64,000 bases of DNA from Thereva unica (GCA_949987705.1 OX465283.1:2770207-2834206), one strand, 5' to 3'; shown: positions 44,950-56,949, counted from the stretch's first letter. The notes: generated by a model from the sequence alone, not told the origin. A program made the numbers and translations.

Positions 44950-45164
44950 TGGTGAAGATGTTGTGATATTTATTGTAACTTTTAAGCTAGTGGGCAACTT
45001 AGTTTTTAAGATTGAAGTTTAAAATGTAAGTTTCCGTTTCTATATATGTATGTATGTACAATATTCACTACAAATATAAAGGGCTTTGACGATATCTAAA
45101 ACAAATCCTTGTATGTTTTTAATTAATATAATCTTTTTTTGAAGCCTCAGCACAAGACTCATAA

Positions 45165-45490
45165 AGTGCGTTTTTTAATCTGTTCTGTCCTGGAACATTA
45201 GAAAAACAACAAACGAAAATTTCTTACAGAGCAAAAGTCACCTGTCATTTTAATCTTAAATCAGAATGCATTAAAATAACTAATTTCATCTGATTTTGCA
45301 ATTATTTCCATAAATCACGGTTTCAAACTTCACAAAATTTATTTTATTTGTCAACTGACAGTTTGAAAAACTGAAAAGGGAAATTTAAAATTTCCCTTTG
45401 TGCTGGATGCTGTTCCCGATATTATCGAGGACAAGGGTTTGTATGGAAGCTGATCCAGAACAGAACAGAACAGATTAAAAAAAAACAGCT
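45165..45490. mobile_element. MITE F with inverted ends
   Basis: GTTTTTTAATCTGTTCTGTC (45,171 on, continuing CTGGA) faces its inverse CCAGAACAGAACAGAACAG followed by ATTAAAAAAAAAC (45,452-45,485). The right arm has one extra AACAG unit. The edges are only approximate and no duplication could be fixed. The interior includes a GGGAAATTTAAAATTTCCC palindrome at about 45,378. Confidence 0.6.
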
Positions 45491-45508
45491 TTAGCTCAGG
45501 CCTCAGTG

Positions 45509-46347
45509 GCCGTGTTTTTTTAATGAACTGACTGGGTCTTCGCCATACAAATTTGAAAACCCAAGTTTTATCGGGGTCTATCTGGGTCTCTATCGGGGTT
45601 ACTGGGAAATTTCAAAATTTCCCTGTTTTCCTGAATGCGGCCTACTTCACGCCGGAGGAGAAATGTCAATTAAATTTTGTAAATAAACATAACAAATAAA
45701 CTGTCGCTGCGTTTTTCTGTTACTACAAGCCAGAAATTTTAAAAATGCATGGTGCTCCTATGGTTCCTTTTTGACATAAGGTATAAGCAATCGTACACAA
45801 TGATCTCAACAACTTTTTTCAGCTTTAGACCGGAAAGAAAAGTCGCTATTCAAAGACATTTGATGGAAAACATAAGAAAAGTGGTAATAAGAAATTGGAA
45901 AGGCCGTATTAATTATAATATGTATATAGTTTCCCCACTGTTTTATTCATCATAATATATTAAATTGGTTTAAATAACATAAGCTGTCACTGCGTTTTTC
46001 TCTTCTCCGGCTTTTTTCAAAGTTAATTTTTTGTTAAACTAAGCACGAAACAAGCGGCTGAAATTCATCTTCTGTATACATATATGTATGTATCAATTTA
46101 TATGTGCAAGTTCTCGTTCGGTGGATACAACTGGAAAGCTATAAAGCAAAGATTTTTACATAATTTCCGACTTCAAAATCTCATTCCCACGACACGAATT
46201 TCAAACTTTGTATTGAAAATCACAAATGCCGCGGCGACAGTTGACGTTTCAGCTATACGCTGAAGATAGATTCATTTAATGTTTTGCAAAATTTCCCTTG
46301 GCGTTTTTTTAATGAACTCAAAACCCAGTTCATTAAAAAAACACGGC
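45509..46347. mobile_element. MITE C copy 2 (839 bp)
   Basis: Same termini as 23,725-24,154 (GCCGTGTTTTTTTAATGAAC), flanked by CAGTG and CAGTA (45504-45508, 46348-46352), four of five matching. Early internal sequence (CATACAAAT, AAAACCCA, TTTTATCGGGGT) and the right-end hairpin are shared with copy 1. It is longer than copy 1 and holds a 68-codon frame at 45,749-45,955 without recognisable domain, and two copies of an ACTG(C)GTTTTTCT-type word (about 45,701 and 45,983). It may retain more of the parent element. Confidence 0.8.
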
Positions 46348-46352
46348 CAGTA

Positions 46353-47054
46353 TTACGTAATTAAGCCAAGCTCCATTGTGAGTTCAGTAGGAATTCTCCT
46401 CAACTTTTTACAGTAGTCAGTCCCAAATTTACAGCTGAGTAGATGACATTAACATGCAAATGCCTTGACTTGAGCTTAATGAGTCCATCTTTCGCCTTTA
46501 CCCCGAAAAAGATAAGTAGTCGCTTCCTTTAACCCTTTTGTCCACTCCTATCAAGATGGAGTTTCAAGCTCATAAGGATTGCTCCTCCGTCAATTTACTG
46601 TCAGGAGACTTATAGTCGATACAACGAGAATCAACCGATCCCGGTAGAATGGTCCTTCAGGTTCTTTTTCCTCTCTGCTACCCTGAAGAGCGACCTGGCC
46701 ATAAAATAAAAGTTAAGCTATTTATTGGGATCTGGTTATATACAAAACAAAAATAATTAAACTGTTGGTGCATAATTAAATTTTTATCTTCGCGGAATGT
46801 GATTACCTACAGCTGTTCTTCATTGTTTCGCGCAGTTGTTTTACCGCAAATCTTGCATACTTTAGCTTAACATTTATTAATTGTTTTGTGGTTATCGTAG
46901 CAGATTTGTAGAGTATTTATAAATTATTTTATTGCTGTTTTTATATAACTAAGAGGTGGGGGGGGGGGGGGCATGGAGACTTAGAGACTGCATTAGATAA
47001 ACAACAGATTGAAAAAGAAAGAAAGTCTCGGAGGTCTCTCTTCGTCATACGCGG
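46353..47054. other. No gene recognised; G homopolymer
   Basis: Non-coding, A+T-rich sequence. A run of 14 G occupies 46,958-46,971, next to the start of LINE copy C. Nothing else is assignable. Confidence 0.4.
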
Positions 47055-48222
47055 CTTTCAAATGCACACCACTCCGCCACAAGGACCAGCACTCGTACCG
47101 CCGATTATCGAACTGCCGACGAATCAGTTTCTGGATACCGAGGTGAAGACTGCAATAAAATCGTTAAAAAATGGAAAAGCGCTGGGAATAGCCCAAGTAA
47201 CCGTCGAGATGATCAAAACCGGAGGAGATGTCTTATCACAATGACTCGCATATCCTCATAACACACATATGGCATTCGGATCGTGTCCCGTCGGCGTGGA
47301 AGAAAACGATCATTGTCCCAATTTTGAAAAACGGCGATAGTCGGGAATGCAAGAATTATCGCGGTATCCGGCAAACGAGCCGGAAAGAACAAGCGGGATC
47401 TAGACCGCATCGAGGATGTATTGATCAAATATTCGCACTCCGTCAACTAATGGAAGAAAGAATTCGTTGAAGCAAACGAACTGTCGTCATTTTCATAGAT
47501 TTCAAATCCGCTTTTGATTGCAAAACGTCGGGAAACGTCACTTCGCCACTTCCCTTCAACGTTGTGATCGACACGATTATGCGTGAAGCATTCATGCATC
47601 GGCAAAGTAACAGAGATTCGCCTCGCTCAAGTGATGCCTATGGAAACGAACAAATATTGCCATCAAAACGAAAGTACGCCTTTACCGAACGTTGATCCTT
47701 CCGATTTTTAGTTATGGATCGGAAACGTGGACATTGCTCAAACCGGGCGTCAAAAAGCTCGAGGACTTCTTGATCCAATGTTTGAGGCAGATTCTCCGTG
47801 TCTCACACCGCGATCGCCTTCGAAACGAGACAGTCAGAGATGCATTCAGCATACAAAGTCAAAGATGCATTCAGCATACACTGACTAGGGTAGTTTGGAC
47901 ATGTTTGCCGAATGGATGATAACCAGACAGCATGTCTCCAGTTCCGGATGTTGAGCATAAATGGATGATAGCCGCTTGCCACGAAAACTTCTCTGACGAA
48001 ACCGTCTCGCAGACTGGAGAATTCAGCGATCAGCACCGAAGAATATCGAGAGCGACCTAAAGAATCAACGATTATGAGTTACCGAGGCTCGAGACGTCGT
48101 CAAAAACCGACAAGAATGGAAACGAATCGTGAAACTATACACTTAGACAAAGATGCGATCAGCAGACACTGATCCAAGAAGAAATAGAAAAACATCAACT
48201 AACGGATCAAAGAAGAAGAAGA
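47055..48222 (+). pseudogene. LINE copy C, internally deleted
   Basis: The plus strand reads TPPQGPALVPPIIELPTNQF and VKTAIKSLKNGKALGIAQVT (the RT entry region), then shifted pieces. About 47,520-47,620 joins two distant parts of the RT and loses the active site. It resumes YGSETWTLLKPGVKKLEDFL (47,710 on) and RNETVRDAF, and ends AACTAACGGATCAAAGAAGA near 48,222. A 24-base tandem duplicate (AGATGCATTCAGCATACA...) lies at about 47,838-47,884. Same family as copies A and B. Confidence 0.8.
47922..47959. mobile_element. 38-bp retro-insertion with 11-bp duplication
   Basis: Perfect AATGGATGATA repeats (47911-47921 and 47960-47970) enclose 38 bases containing CCAGTTCCGGATGTTGAGCA. That string resembles CAGTTCCGAATGTTGAGCAT in the LINE tail at 31,990-32,030. 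It is an extremely short truncated insertion, in inverse orientation, within LINE copy C. Confidence 0.65.
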
Positions 48223-49120
48223 TGTATGTTATACATACTACAGTACTATGGTTTGGCTCCTAGCCTTGGGCTCGTCTGTTCTACTACGCAAGGATTTTCA
48301 GAGTTTTGACGAGGGGTAGAAAACTCCAACGCCTATATTCGACTTTGATTTAGAGCCATCTATCTACAGTTATATAGAAGTCATAGATCTTGTAAGGCTG
48401 ACTACATTGATGTATCGCTCATTGAAGACCTGCAGATTGCCGTATCGCTTTTGGGTTAACATTAAAGCAATAGTATCGGTTTCTAGTCAGAGTAATGGAG
48501 TAAGATCTATCATCGGGGCCGCTGTTCTCCCTCAACTCTTTGAGAGTAAAGGGCTGCGGTATTAATGATACCACTGGGGACGCTTCAATAAGTTGCTCAC
48601 AATTTTTTTCGACCAAACATCGTAGTCAACACGGCCCTGCGACTATAGAAACAAGACTGCTGAGTAGAAAAGATGCTTTCAAAAAGAAATTTCATTGACA
48701 GCAATCAAGCTGCAGGCAAACTTAAGACTTGTATAAGTAAGTTATAATTTAAAATGCATTTAAAAATATTATTACCTTAAAAAGACAACATGAGATGCAA
48801 ATAAAAAAAAGTAATAATTCACTACGAGCGATACGAGGTAACAACTTCACTTTAATGAGGGTGGCAAAGATACAATCCCCCAACCTCGTAACATCAATTA
48901 TTATAGACGTCAAATGTCGTAAAACCACAATTCAAACCAATAAAACGACCAGTGCGCTACCTTCCGGTAAAAAACAGCATTATGCAAAGATCATTTGCTT
49001 CCTCAAATCTTTACGATGTTTACATATGATTTTTTCTCCAGTAATAGACGAGAAAAATGCGCTCAATATCAGCAAAGACCATAAAGCACTTACGTGTTTA
49101 CAAACAAAGAGTCAAACGGC
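48223..49120. other. No gene recognised; EcK5 upstream flank
   Basis: No protein motif. The 115-codon frame 48,795-49,142 is Lys/Ser-rich low-information sequence just upstream of EcK5 and has no recognisable domain. Confidence 0.35.
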
Positions 49121-49128
49121 ACTTGCCT

Positions 49129-49135
49129 ATAAAAT
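49129..49135 (+). promoter_or_regulatory. Possible TATA box of EcK5
   Basis: CTATAAAATAAG lies about 70 bases before ATG 49203, comparable in spacing to the EcK3/EcK4 promoters (about 120 and 115). Confidence 0.45.
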
Positions 49136-49202
49136 AAGATAACGTCTTACACCAGCCACATTTTGTGCGAACATCCAAACGTAAGTAGTTGACTTTTCCG
49201 CG

Positions 49203-50512
49203 ATGCCGCATTGTCCAGAGGAAACCAATTCAGAGTCGCCACCATCTGATTGGCTGACAGCTCAATACATGCAGAATATTTTACGTGAACTCAAGAAGGA
49301 TCAAACGGTGAAAGTTATAAGATGTGTCCTAAGTCCAGCCACAGCGAAAGGTGAGAATTTCGCGAGTGAAATGAACCGAGTCCAAGTGGAGTACCTGAGT
49401 GCCAGCAGCAGAAGCGTGCAAAAGGACAGTTTCATAGTGAAGACCGCATTTCAAGGCGATGTGCTAACGCGATCGAAGCTAAACGATTTCGACGTTTATA
49501 ATCGTGAAATTGAAATGTTCGACAAAATCATACCGCTGCTAAACGAACTCCTCCAGGAAGCAGGAGACAACGACAAGCTGTTTCCAGAAGCTGTCCACGT
49601 TGATCGGCATCACCTAGCGGTCATTTTTGAGGATCTGGCAAGAGTGCCTTACATACTGGGAGATAAATCTTACGGCTTTGATCTAGATCATACCAAAATG
49701 GTTGTGAAAAAATTGGCCAAAATGCACGCAACTTCGGCGGTTTTGAACGAGCGACGTCCTGGTATTTTCCGGAACTACGATCGAGGAATGTACAATAGGC
49801 ACCACGAAGCGTTCAGCTCGTACTTCGTAACTAACCTGCAAGTACTTGCTGACTTGTTGAAGAAGTGGAAGGGATATGAACGTTATGGCGAAAAACTAGC
49901 AACTCAAACCGATGCTAATGGAATACGGGAAAAGGGCATTCGATGCTAAAGACGGTCGCTTCAATGCCCTCAATCATGGCGATATCTGGGTTAATTATGA
50001 TGTTTTCGTACAAGAACCAAGCACCTTCTGATGTTCTCCTAATTGATCTTCAGTACACAGTTTGGACGTCACCATCCATTGATCTACACTACTTCTTCAA
50101 CACTTCACTAGAGGAGGATGTTCGCATGTATCGACAAGAAGAATTGGTGCAGTTCTACCACAAAAACTTAACTTCCTTACTTCGTACACTCAATTATAAA
50201 GGAAAGATCCCGAGCTTGCGTGAATTTTGGATACAGTACATCGAAACGAGTTTCTATGGTAAGATTGTTTTTTGAAATAAAAATGAACTACTAAAAACAT
50301 ATTTTTTCCTACTAGCATTTCATTCGGCATGCATTATACAACCGGTACTTCTTAATGAAAACTCAGATGGCGCTGATCCAGAAGCACTTTTCAGTGACAG
50401 CGTAAAAGGAAGGGAATACAAGGAATTGGTTTACAGGAATGAAAAGGCGCAAATCAAGCTGAAAGAACTTATACCAATTTTCGACAGAAGAGGACTGATT
50501 GATATTCAGTGA
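49203..50512 (+). pseudogene. EcK5: ecdysteroid-kinase-like gene with two frameshifts
   Basis: Exon 1 is 49203-50258, the intron 50259-50315 (57 bp) and exon 2 50316-50512 (TGA). The intron position matches EcK3/EcK4. The frame is good from ATG through AKGENFASE, Lys80 (SFIVK) and about residue 235. Near 49,903-49,906 the frame changes, apparently by a 2-base loss against EcK4. It changes again near 49,994 in WVN-(N)MMF, just after the catalytic loop NHGDIWVN, again consistent with 2 bases lost. Outside these two points the protein is well preserved to the C-terminal IPIFDRRGLIDIQ, so inactivation is recent, or these are assembly errors. As given, the product would stop at residue 248. Confidence 0.85.
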
Positions 50513-51954
50513 AAATCTGTTGTTATTTATTTAAGTTAAATATAGGAGTAAGATTTACTTGCACCACCGCCATTGAACGTTTTGCACGGTAAAGTAGAAA
50601 TTTTGTAGAACAAATTTTTTGAAAATTTATTTGCTCAAGTTGTTAATGGAGTTTTATTGTTTCAAATTTACAATTTGATTGCATATTACAATCTTCATAC
50701 ATACATACATGTTTAAAGTAATCATTGTAGCCAGGTGCCATGCCGCGCACAGTAAGTTTTGTGTACAGAATGCAAAGTTATCAGCGAGATAGGAGCAGCG
50801 GGAATTTATGAAATAGGTAGGTGCAGCAATTGCTTTGGTTGGTGGAAATGCGATAATAGCCTTCACGAGGTGGCCAGTGGTAAGGTAACAAAACAAAATA
50901 ATTCAGTGACGAGCTCGGAAGTTGTGTGTGCTATCAGACTCGGAGATACTTTGCTGAGTTAGAAGGTTTTTCTTTACAAACCTCAAAATCTCGCCAGACA
51001 ACTCACACACCGTCATATCACTCACAGTGCTGAGCCAGCATGCTCGAAACGGTGGAGGTATTTTCTATGTCCGCTATTTCTACTCAAGAACTGCGTGAGA
51101 TCGTAACTTACTTCCCACACTCCCTCGTAACCAATAAAAATTTGAGGCTCAGCGAAAGCCCCTTTGTATTGTCGACGAATCTATTAGTGCAATATCGAAC
51201 AGCAACTCTAGTCGGAAGGAAGGAACTGCCACAACCAGCCGCGGTATTTTTTTATTCCATCTACTCCAATCATTACTATCGTGACTCTGATATCAGGGCA
51301 TTGAGATCTTAGTGACTGATGCCTTCTCTCGCCAATATCTCTATGAGTATATTTCGCGCTACGAGGGACCCTTAAGCTGGAGGCTGATGCATGCGTAAGT
51401 TGGTGCATGCGGTGATTGATATTATAGAATGCAAACTGGCGTATAGTTGCGTAAACGGAACGCACGTAACGCAAAAGTAGGTCTGCTTTTCCGCATTGCG
51501 CATTCGTCATAGTCTCAAATACTCAAACACAAGAGACACATGAACTCGTCGCTTAGATATTTGGGTTATTTGTAAAAGACTAGACGGAACACAATCACGC
51601 AAGTCTGTCAGCGAAAATTCGCCGCATAACGTAAAAGCACTGTACGCAGGTTGCTGACCTGCACGGTTACAGTTTGTGTTCGGCAAACGGCAGACCAGCG
51701 GGTTTGCGCATAATTCGATCTCATCAAGGCGTACATCATTATACATTGTGACTCACAAGAGAGGTCCCAGGACACCACATGTTTTTCTGTACCTTTTATC
51801 CTTTTTAGGAAAAGTTGTTAACAAAAAACAGTTTCAGAGGAGGGGATGTGTTTGTCTGACGACTACCCATCCGGGCCCAATACGATTCGCCACCGCTGAT
51901 CCTAAATAAATCTGGCTCATTTGTCAAAATCCGCTTAAAATATCAGTTATTTAA
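50513..51954. other. Mostly unassigned; one SINE fragment
   Basis: Contains CATACATACATACATG near 50,697 and a SINE body fragment at about 51,155-51,315, in the same orientation as 36,780-37,222 (sharing GGAAGGAAGGAACTGCCACA, but without the tRNA head). No host gene is recognised. Confidence 0.45.
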
Positions 51955-52600
51955 TGTTGAGATACCGAAAATCTAGATGGCGCACCTTATATTTACAAAA
52001 ATCTTTGAAGACACAGATATTTTTCACTTATGCACTTCTGGCTGTGTACTGTAAACATGTTTCGCTACCATCTAACGCTAGTTAGGAATCCTGATGAGGT
52101 CGCTCGGAATGAAGGGCATCCCAGCAAAGAGGAAAATCGGTAGAAGAAAGTAGAGGACGACCACCGCCGCGTAAAGTTGGATGTTTATCACCCGCATTTT
52201 TCTTATTAATAATTAAACTCAATTAATGTTAAATACTTAATAATAAAAATTGAATCATTGATGCCACTTCTCGGCGTCTTGGTGACACATGTCCTTACTA
52301 CTCAACCTGTTTAGATCTATGGAATATAAAGGGCCTTTCATCAAGAGATGTCATTTTAAATCAATAGCGTGATAGAGTTGTTTCTCGTTCTACATGGTAG
52401 GTGGCGCCATCCTGTTGAAAATAAAAGTCGACTACATCCATAGCACCAATTCCAGGCGAAAAAAAGGCTGTTAATATGGTGGTTGGAGAGGTTATTTCGG
52501 AGTCTCAGATGTTACAGATTGGCTTGTTTACATACCCTTAATAGATGAAAAGGCACCTCATCACTCAGAATAATTTTATTTAAAAAATCATGATCTTCTT
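51955..52600 (-). pseudogene. Tc1/mariner-like transposase, central fragment
   Basis: The minus strand reads KIILSDEVPFHL (about 52,575-52,535), the first catalytic block normally FSDEAHF, and after shifts DVVDFYFQQDGATYHV (52,430-52,385), the second catalytic Asp in FQQDGA. It is the complementary middle portion to the deleted copies at 1,372 and 42,670. TAGATGGCGCAC occurs at 51,974-51,985 near its far edge, as in the first copy. Confidence 0.65.
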
Positions 52601-52876
52601 CATGCGAATTTCCTACACTTTCTAGTTTTTACCAGTTTTTACTCGTCAAATGTCAGCGTAATGACAGTTCTAAGCTGACAGTTCAAAAATTGCGTGAAAT
52701 TTAAAATGGAAGCGCCAAACAAAAAAAATAGATAACTTCCCTTCGAAGGGGCTGTATTTCTCCTTAATATATCAAACAAATATTGTACAAAGAAAGCAAC
52801 TAAAAAATGTTTAAGCACATTTCTGTGAAAAATATCAAAATATATAAAAAAGTGTATATCATATAACAAAACAATA

Positions 52877-54345
52877 CTATAAAACTCCTTGTTCAACAAA
52901 CTCCTTCAGATATATCCGCAAAAGATTGGCATATTTCGGATTGCTGAAGACGATCAATCGATCACGTTTCGCCTCTTCGGTATCTGAAAGGAACGTTCCA
53001 GGATCTGCTAAATCCTGATGTTCACTGATCAGGATCGGTAGCATGCATGTCACTGTTGTGAGTCCTGGTGAAAAAATATGAGTAAATAAATGAAGATGAG
53101 TTTGGAGATATGAAAGGACTTACCATGGTCACCTTTAAGAAGAATCTCCTTCTCAATATCGAGGACAGTGGGTAGAGGTTTCTCGTAATTCAATCGAGTT
53201 AGGGTGGTACTGAAGATTTGGTGATAATACTCGATTAGATCTTTTTTGTGTCTTTGGTAGACATCGATTTGCCATGATGTGTGCATGAAGTAGTTCCAGT
53301 CAATTCCTGGCGATCCGAAGAAGCCTTCTTGGTAATCAACCTTTGAAGAATTGTGAGAAAAGGAACATTACAATTCACAAAACGGAATCTTCTCACTTAC
53401 GAATAGAACATTCAAATTACTCTCTTCAGGCGACTCTTTAAACATAATATTATTAACCCAAACATCGCCATGATTAAGGACATTGATCCCTGGGGACTTA
53501 GTGAAGATATTTGAGACTTTCTCTATAAGACTCTTGTTGTACTTCTCCAGCTTGGGAACGTATTCCTGCAGGTCGGGAACAGTCTTGATGTATTCAATGC
53601 ACGTTTCTAGTGAATTCTTGTACAAATCATGCAGAGGTGTATACACTTCTGAGACATTTCCTTTGTGGTGGTGCTTGAAATGATCTGGATCCTAGAAAAA
53701 AATTTAAAATTAATAAAAATATATTTTTTTGTAATTTGATTTACCATTTCATTAAGAATGATTGTACAAGCATGAAATTTCGCCAATTTCTCTAACACTT
53801 TCTTACAATGCTCAAAATCGTAAGCTTCTTTCACATCCTTTATGCCATATCCTTGCTCCTTCAGATTTTCCATAATAATCACTCGATCATCTACATAGAG
53901 AGCTCTAAGTTCCATGTTTAAAAATAAAATAATTTATTTCAAGTAATAAATAAAATTCCACAAATAATTCTCACCTTGGTCCAAATTTCGTATTGTCACC
54001 AATCGACGAAAGCAGTTTCTCGCACGCTGACAAAATATTCTGATAAACGTGCGCTTCCCGTTCGAAAACATTAAACTCCTGCTCGATTTCGGACATGAAT
54101 TCACTGTCAAGTCGCGATTTTACGATTAGGGATATTTTTTTTGAATTGTTTTGTCCTTTCGGTATGTACTCGACTGTTACTAAATGCATTGCGCTTGCGT
54201 AGTTCTCGCCCTTGGCAGTTGCTAGTTCTCTTTTGAAGTCCTTTATTTCGATTGGCTGACCTTCGCATGCTATTAGGACATTTTTGAGGTAGCATTCGTC
54301 GAACCACTCCATAACACCATTGTTGGCATTGTCGTCTCTGCCCAT
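52877..54345 (-). CDS. EcK6: ecdysteroid-kinase-like protein
   Basis: Five exons on the minus strand: 54345-53975, 53904-53745, 53691-53401, 53340-53124 and 53064-52877. They join in frame to 408 residues with GT/AG introns of 70, 53, 60 and 59 bp. ATG 54345 opens MGRDDNANNGVMEWFDECYL. Motifs: AKGENYASA (residues 44-52), Lys76 (LIVK), catalytic loop NHGDVWVNN (His251, Asp253), then VDYQEGFFGSPGIDWNYF (Asp276) as the Mg site. It ends VEQGVL. The exon pattern differs from EcK1-EcK5, and it is the only minus-strand member, so it represents an older branch. The acceptor of exon 2 has a weak pyrimidine tract. Intact; cytosolic small-molecule kinase by family, substrate unknown. Confidence 0.9.
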
Positions 54346-54582
54346 TTTTATTTATTTTTAATTTCTAGAAAAAAATAAGGTGTTATTGTTGGTTTTTTAT
54401 TAAATGTAACATTTGGAAAATTAGTGGGAGATCACAATTATTTGGTCGCATCAAACGACTGAACGTATTGTGAAGATTTATGCGCCATCTATTAGAAGTA
54501 ACGATTAAGTTAGAGATTTGACGAACGCTTTGTAACTGTTTATGCAGTTATGGGGTTACAATTATAGACGAGACTTTCTGCA

Positions 54583-55930
54583 GACTTTCCTCCACTCCAC
54601 TTGAAGGTGGCGAAGATCATAGCCATCCCCAAAGCTGGCAAATCGAGAATCCCGGACGACTTGAGGCCTATCTCTTGCTCTCGAATTTTGGAAAACTCTT
54701 GGAAAGAATCATCTTAACAAATTTGGAGGACTTTTGCTCGGTTAACAAATGCATCCCAAACTTCCAATTCGGGTTTGAAAAACAGCACTCTTCGGAACAT
54801 GCGCTTCTTCTCCAGGAGAACGTCATTAAGAACCTAAGAGCAAAGAAGCGGACGGTTATGTATGCACTTGATCTTAAGAAGGCGTATGATATTGTTTGGC
54901 ACAAAGGCCTTATCTTCAAGATGAGTAATTATCACTGCCTCCTTGGAATCACAAGGATGGTACACAGCTTCCAATCGAACAAGTCAGCTTTTATACAGCT
55001 GAGCGAGTCAACGTCGACCGAATTTGCGATCAATTCTGGAGTTCCGCAGGGATCCATCCTAGTTCCGAAGCTGTTCAAAATTTTAATGAACGACTTTCCA
55101 CATGACGATGGCAACGGTTCAACGAGCATGCAATACGCGGATGAAACGCTGACCTGGACAGTAGACGAGTCCCCAGTGAGTGCGACTAGAGCGACTAAAT
55201 AAATGTAAAGTAATCTGTATTAGCAACCCGGCGGACAAAGGTCATAAAAACGCGAGTTCAAGTCCTATTTGTATCTATATACCTGTCATCAATTTGTAAA
55301 CGAAATCTGGGGCCTCACAGCAAAGTTAAATTTGGCTATAGACGGCGGCAACAAGGCCCATGATCACGCATGCGTCCATTATTTGGTGGATCGAAACCAA
55401 ACAAAAGAGTGGCCGTGTTTAAGCTAGCCAAGATTTGAAGGAAGGCCTCTCTCGGAATCACAGGAGCTAAAACAACAACTGAACCTACTTCAGCTCCACC
55501 TAGTAGTAAAAAAGGAAGCTCTGGCGGGACCTGGGGCCAATTCTTGGATTGTCCGAAACCATTCCTGTCATTCTGGACTTTGACAAATACGACCCAAGAG
55601 ACCCAAGGTCATCGTCGTGCTAGGAGATTCATTCAAATCGACGAAGCTAAAGCGCCAAAGTTTTAACTTTCAAGCGGTGAAAGTTAAGAAAAATAATAGA
55701 GCTCCTGACGGACCGCCACTCTTTCAATTATAATCTAAACAGAATAAAGCTGGTAGTTGATTGTTGCCGTCGTTTCTGCAGAATAGCTTCCGAAACAGCG
55801 CAGCACTTGTTGTGCGACTGTGAGACTACAATGAGATTGAGTCCCCTCCATATTGTGGCTTCCTACGTACAGGGGAAAAACAACTCTAGGTTGAAGGGTG
55901 AGAGATTGTCATGTGTATGCTTAACTAGAC
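54583..55930 (+). pseudogene. Jockey-like LINE RT and C-terminal remnant
   Basis: The plus strand reads LKVAKIIAIPKAGKSRIPDD, LRPIS, then RTVMYALDLKKAYDIVWHKG (about 54,853-54,910), [20 protein letters not shown] and MQYADETLTWT (about 55,129-55,160). The active-site YADD is YADE. It continues decayed to a zinc-finger-like tail CRRFCRIASETAQHLLCDCE (55,769-55,828), typical after RNase H in such elements. Stops occur early. Confidence 0.75.
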
Positions 55931-56945
55931 ATTTGACCCTAATCGACGAGCTACCTCCTGGAAACCGCAAGTTTTCCATATTGCGTTACACCAATCATCG
56001 AAGCATCATCGATTCAATCGTCCATTAGCTTTTGTTCGTGCGCGGATCGTCTTCAAATTATCTCCTCTCATCGTAAACCACACAAATTGTTGCCAAGCGC
56101 TTATGCAACCAACGACGATAAAACTAGAAATCCGAACAAAATCCACCAACAAAAACCCCCAGAACCCAAGAAGATTATTAAGTAATGAAATAAATTAGAT
56201 CGCATCTCACATTTCCCAATCAATTAAGATCTAATCAACTGCACGCTTCAACTTCGATATTTCATAATTCATCAACGCGGCGAAATTCCCATCGTTTACA
56301 TTTAATCAAGTGAAATTCTCCAACAATAAGAAGCGTCCGACGACGGCAGAACTCGAGCGTACGGAGACGACAAAGCACCATTCAGATGGAATCTAGCAGC
56401 CACAACGGGGCTACCTTGACTTGTGGCATTGTGCGTCGCTTTCGCTGCATCGATCTATCAATTGGTGACCCAATACGAGACCTTTGAACGCCTTCATTGA
56501 TGCTCGAAGCACTTAACCCCTTCATCGATAGGAAATATTGGTGCGGCTAAAGTGGCGATAATTTACGGAGCGGCCAGTGACGGTAGTACGTTTGTCAGCA
56601 GGCTTCTCTCGGTGCATCTGCACTCGGGATCTGGCCAGATAGTGGAGCCATTATCATCGATCGACGATAGCTGCCGTGGGCTGCGTTAATTCTATTTGCG
56701 ATCGTGTGTAAATTGGTGTTCTTTACGTCGAGTCCGCACTAGTTTCGCTGGATTCACTGTGCTTTTCTGAACTGGAGCTCAGCAATGGTGTCTGCACTAT
56801 CGCGGTTTTCTGATGTTCTCTTTTTTTTAGTAAATATAGAATAATAATGGGCGAAGGTTGTGTTTGATTAGAAGTTAACACTTCTCTGATAGCGCACTTG
56901 TCGCTGATTTCAGGAGCTTTAATGCTTCGTACATAATCGCTGATA
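55931..56945. other. Apparently single-copy non-coding DNA
   Basis: No reading frame or transposon motif. Composition is closer to balanced than its surroundings (for example 56,380-56,780), suggesting regulatory DNA or an untranslated exon of a neighbouring gene, but no direct evidence supports that. Confidence 0.3.
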
Positions 56946-56949
56946 ATAA

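Larger units (their letters stand above)
43137..45110 (+). repeat. Segmental duplication, downstream copy (EcK4 unit)
   Basis: Counterpart of 34,577-36,590. The promoter-proximal DNA, both exons, intron and 3' flank all align, with differences concentrated in the upstream flank and the middle of exon 1. Confidence 0.9.
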
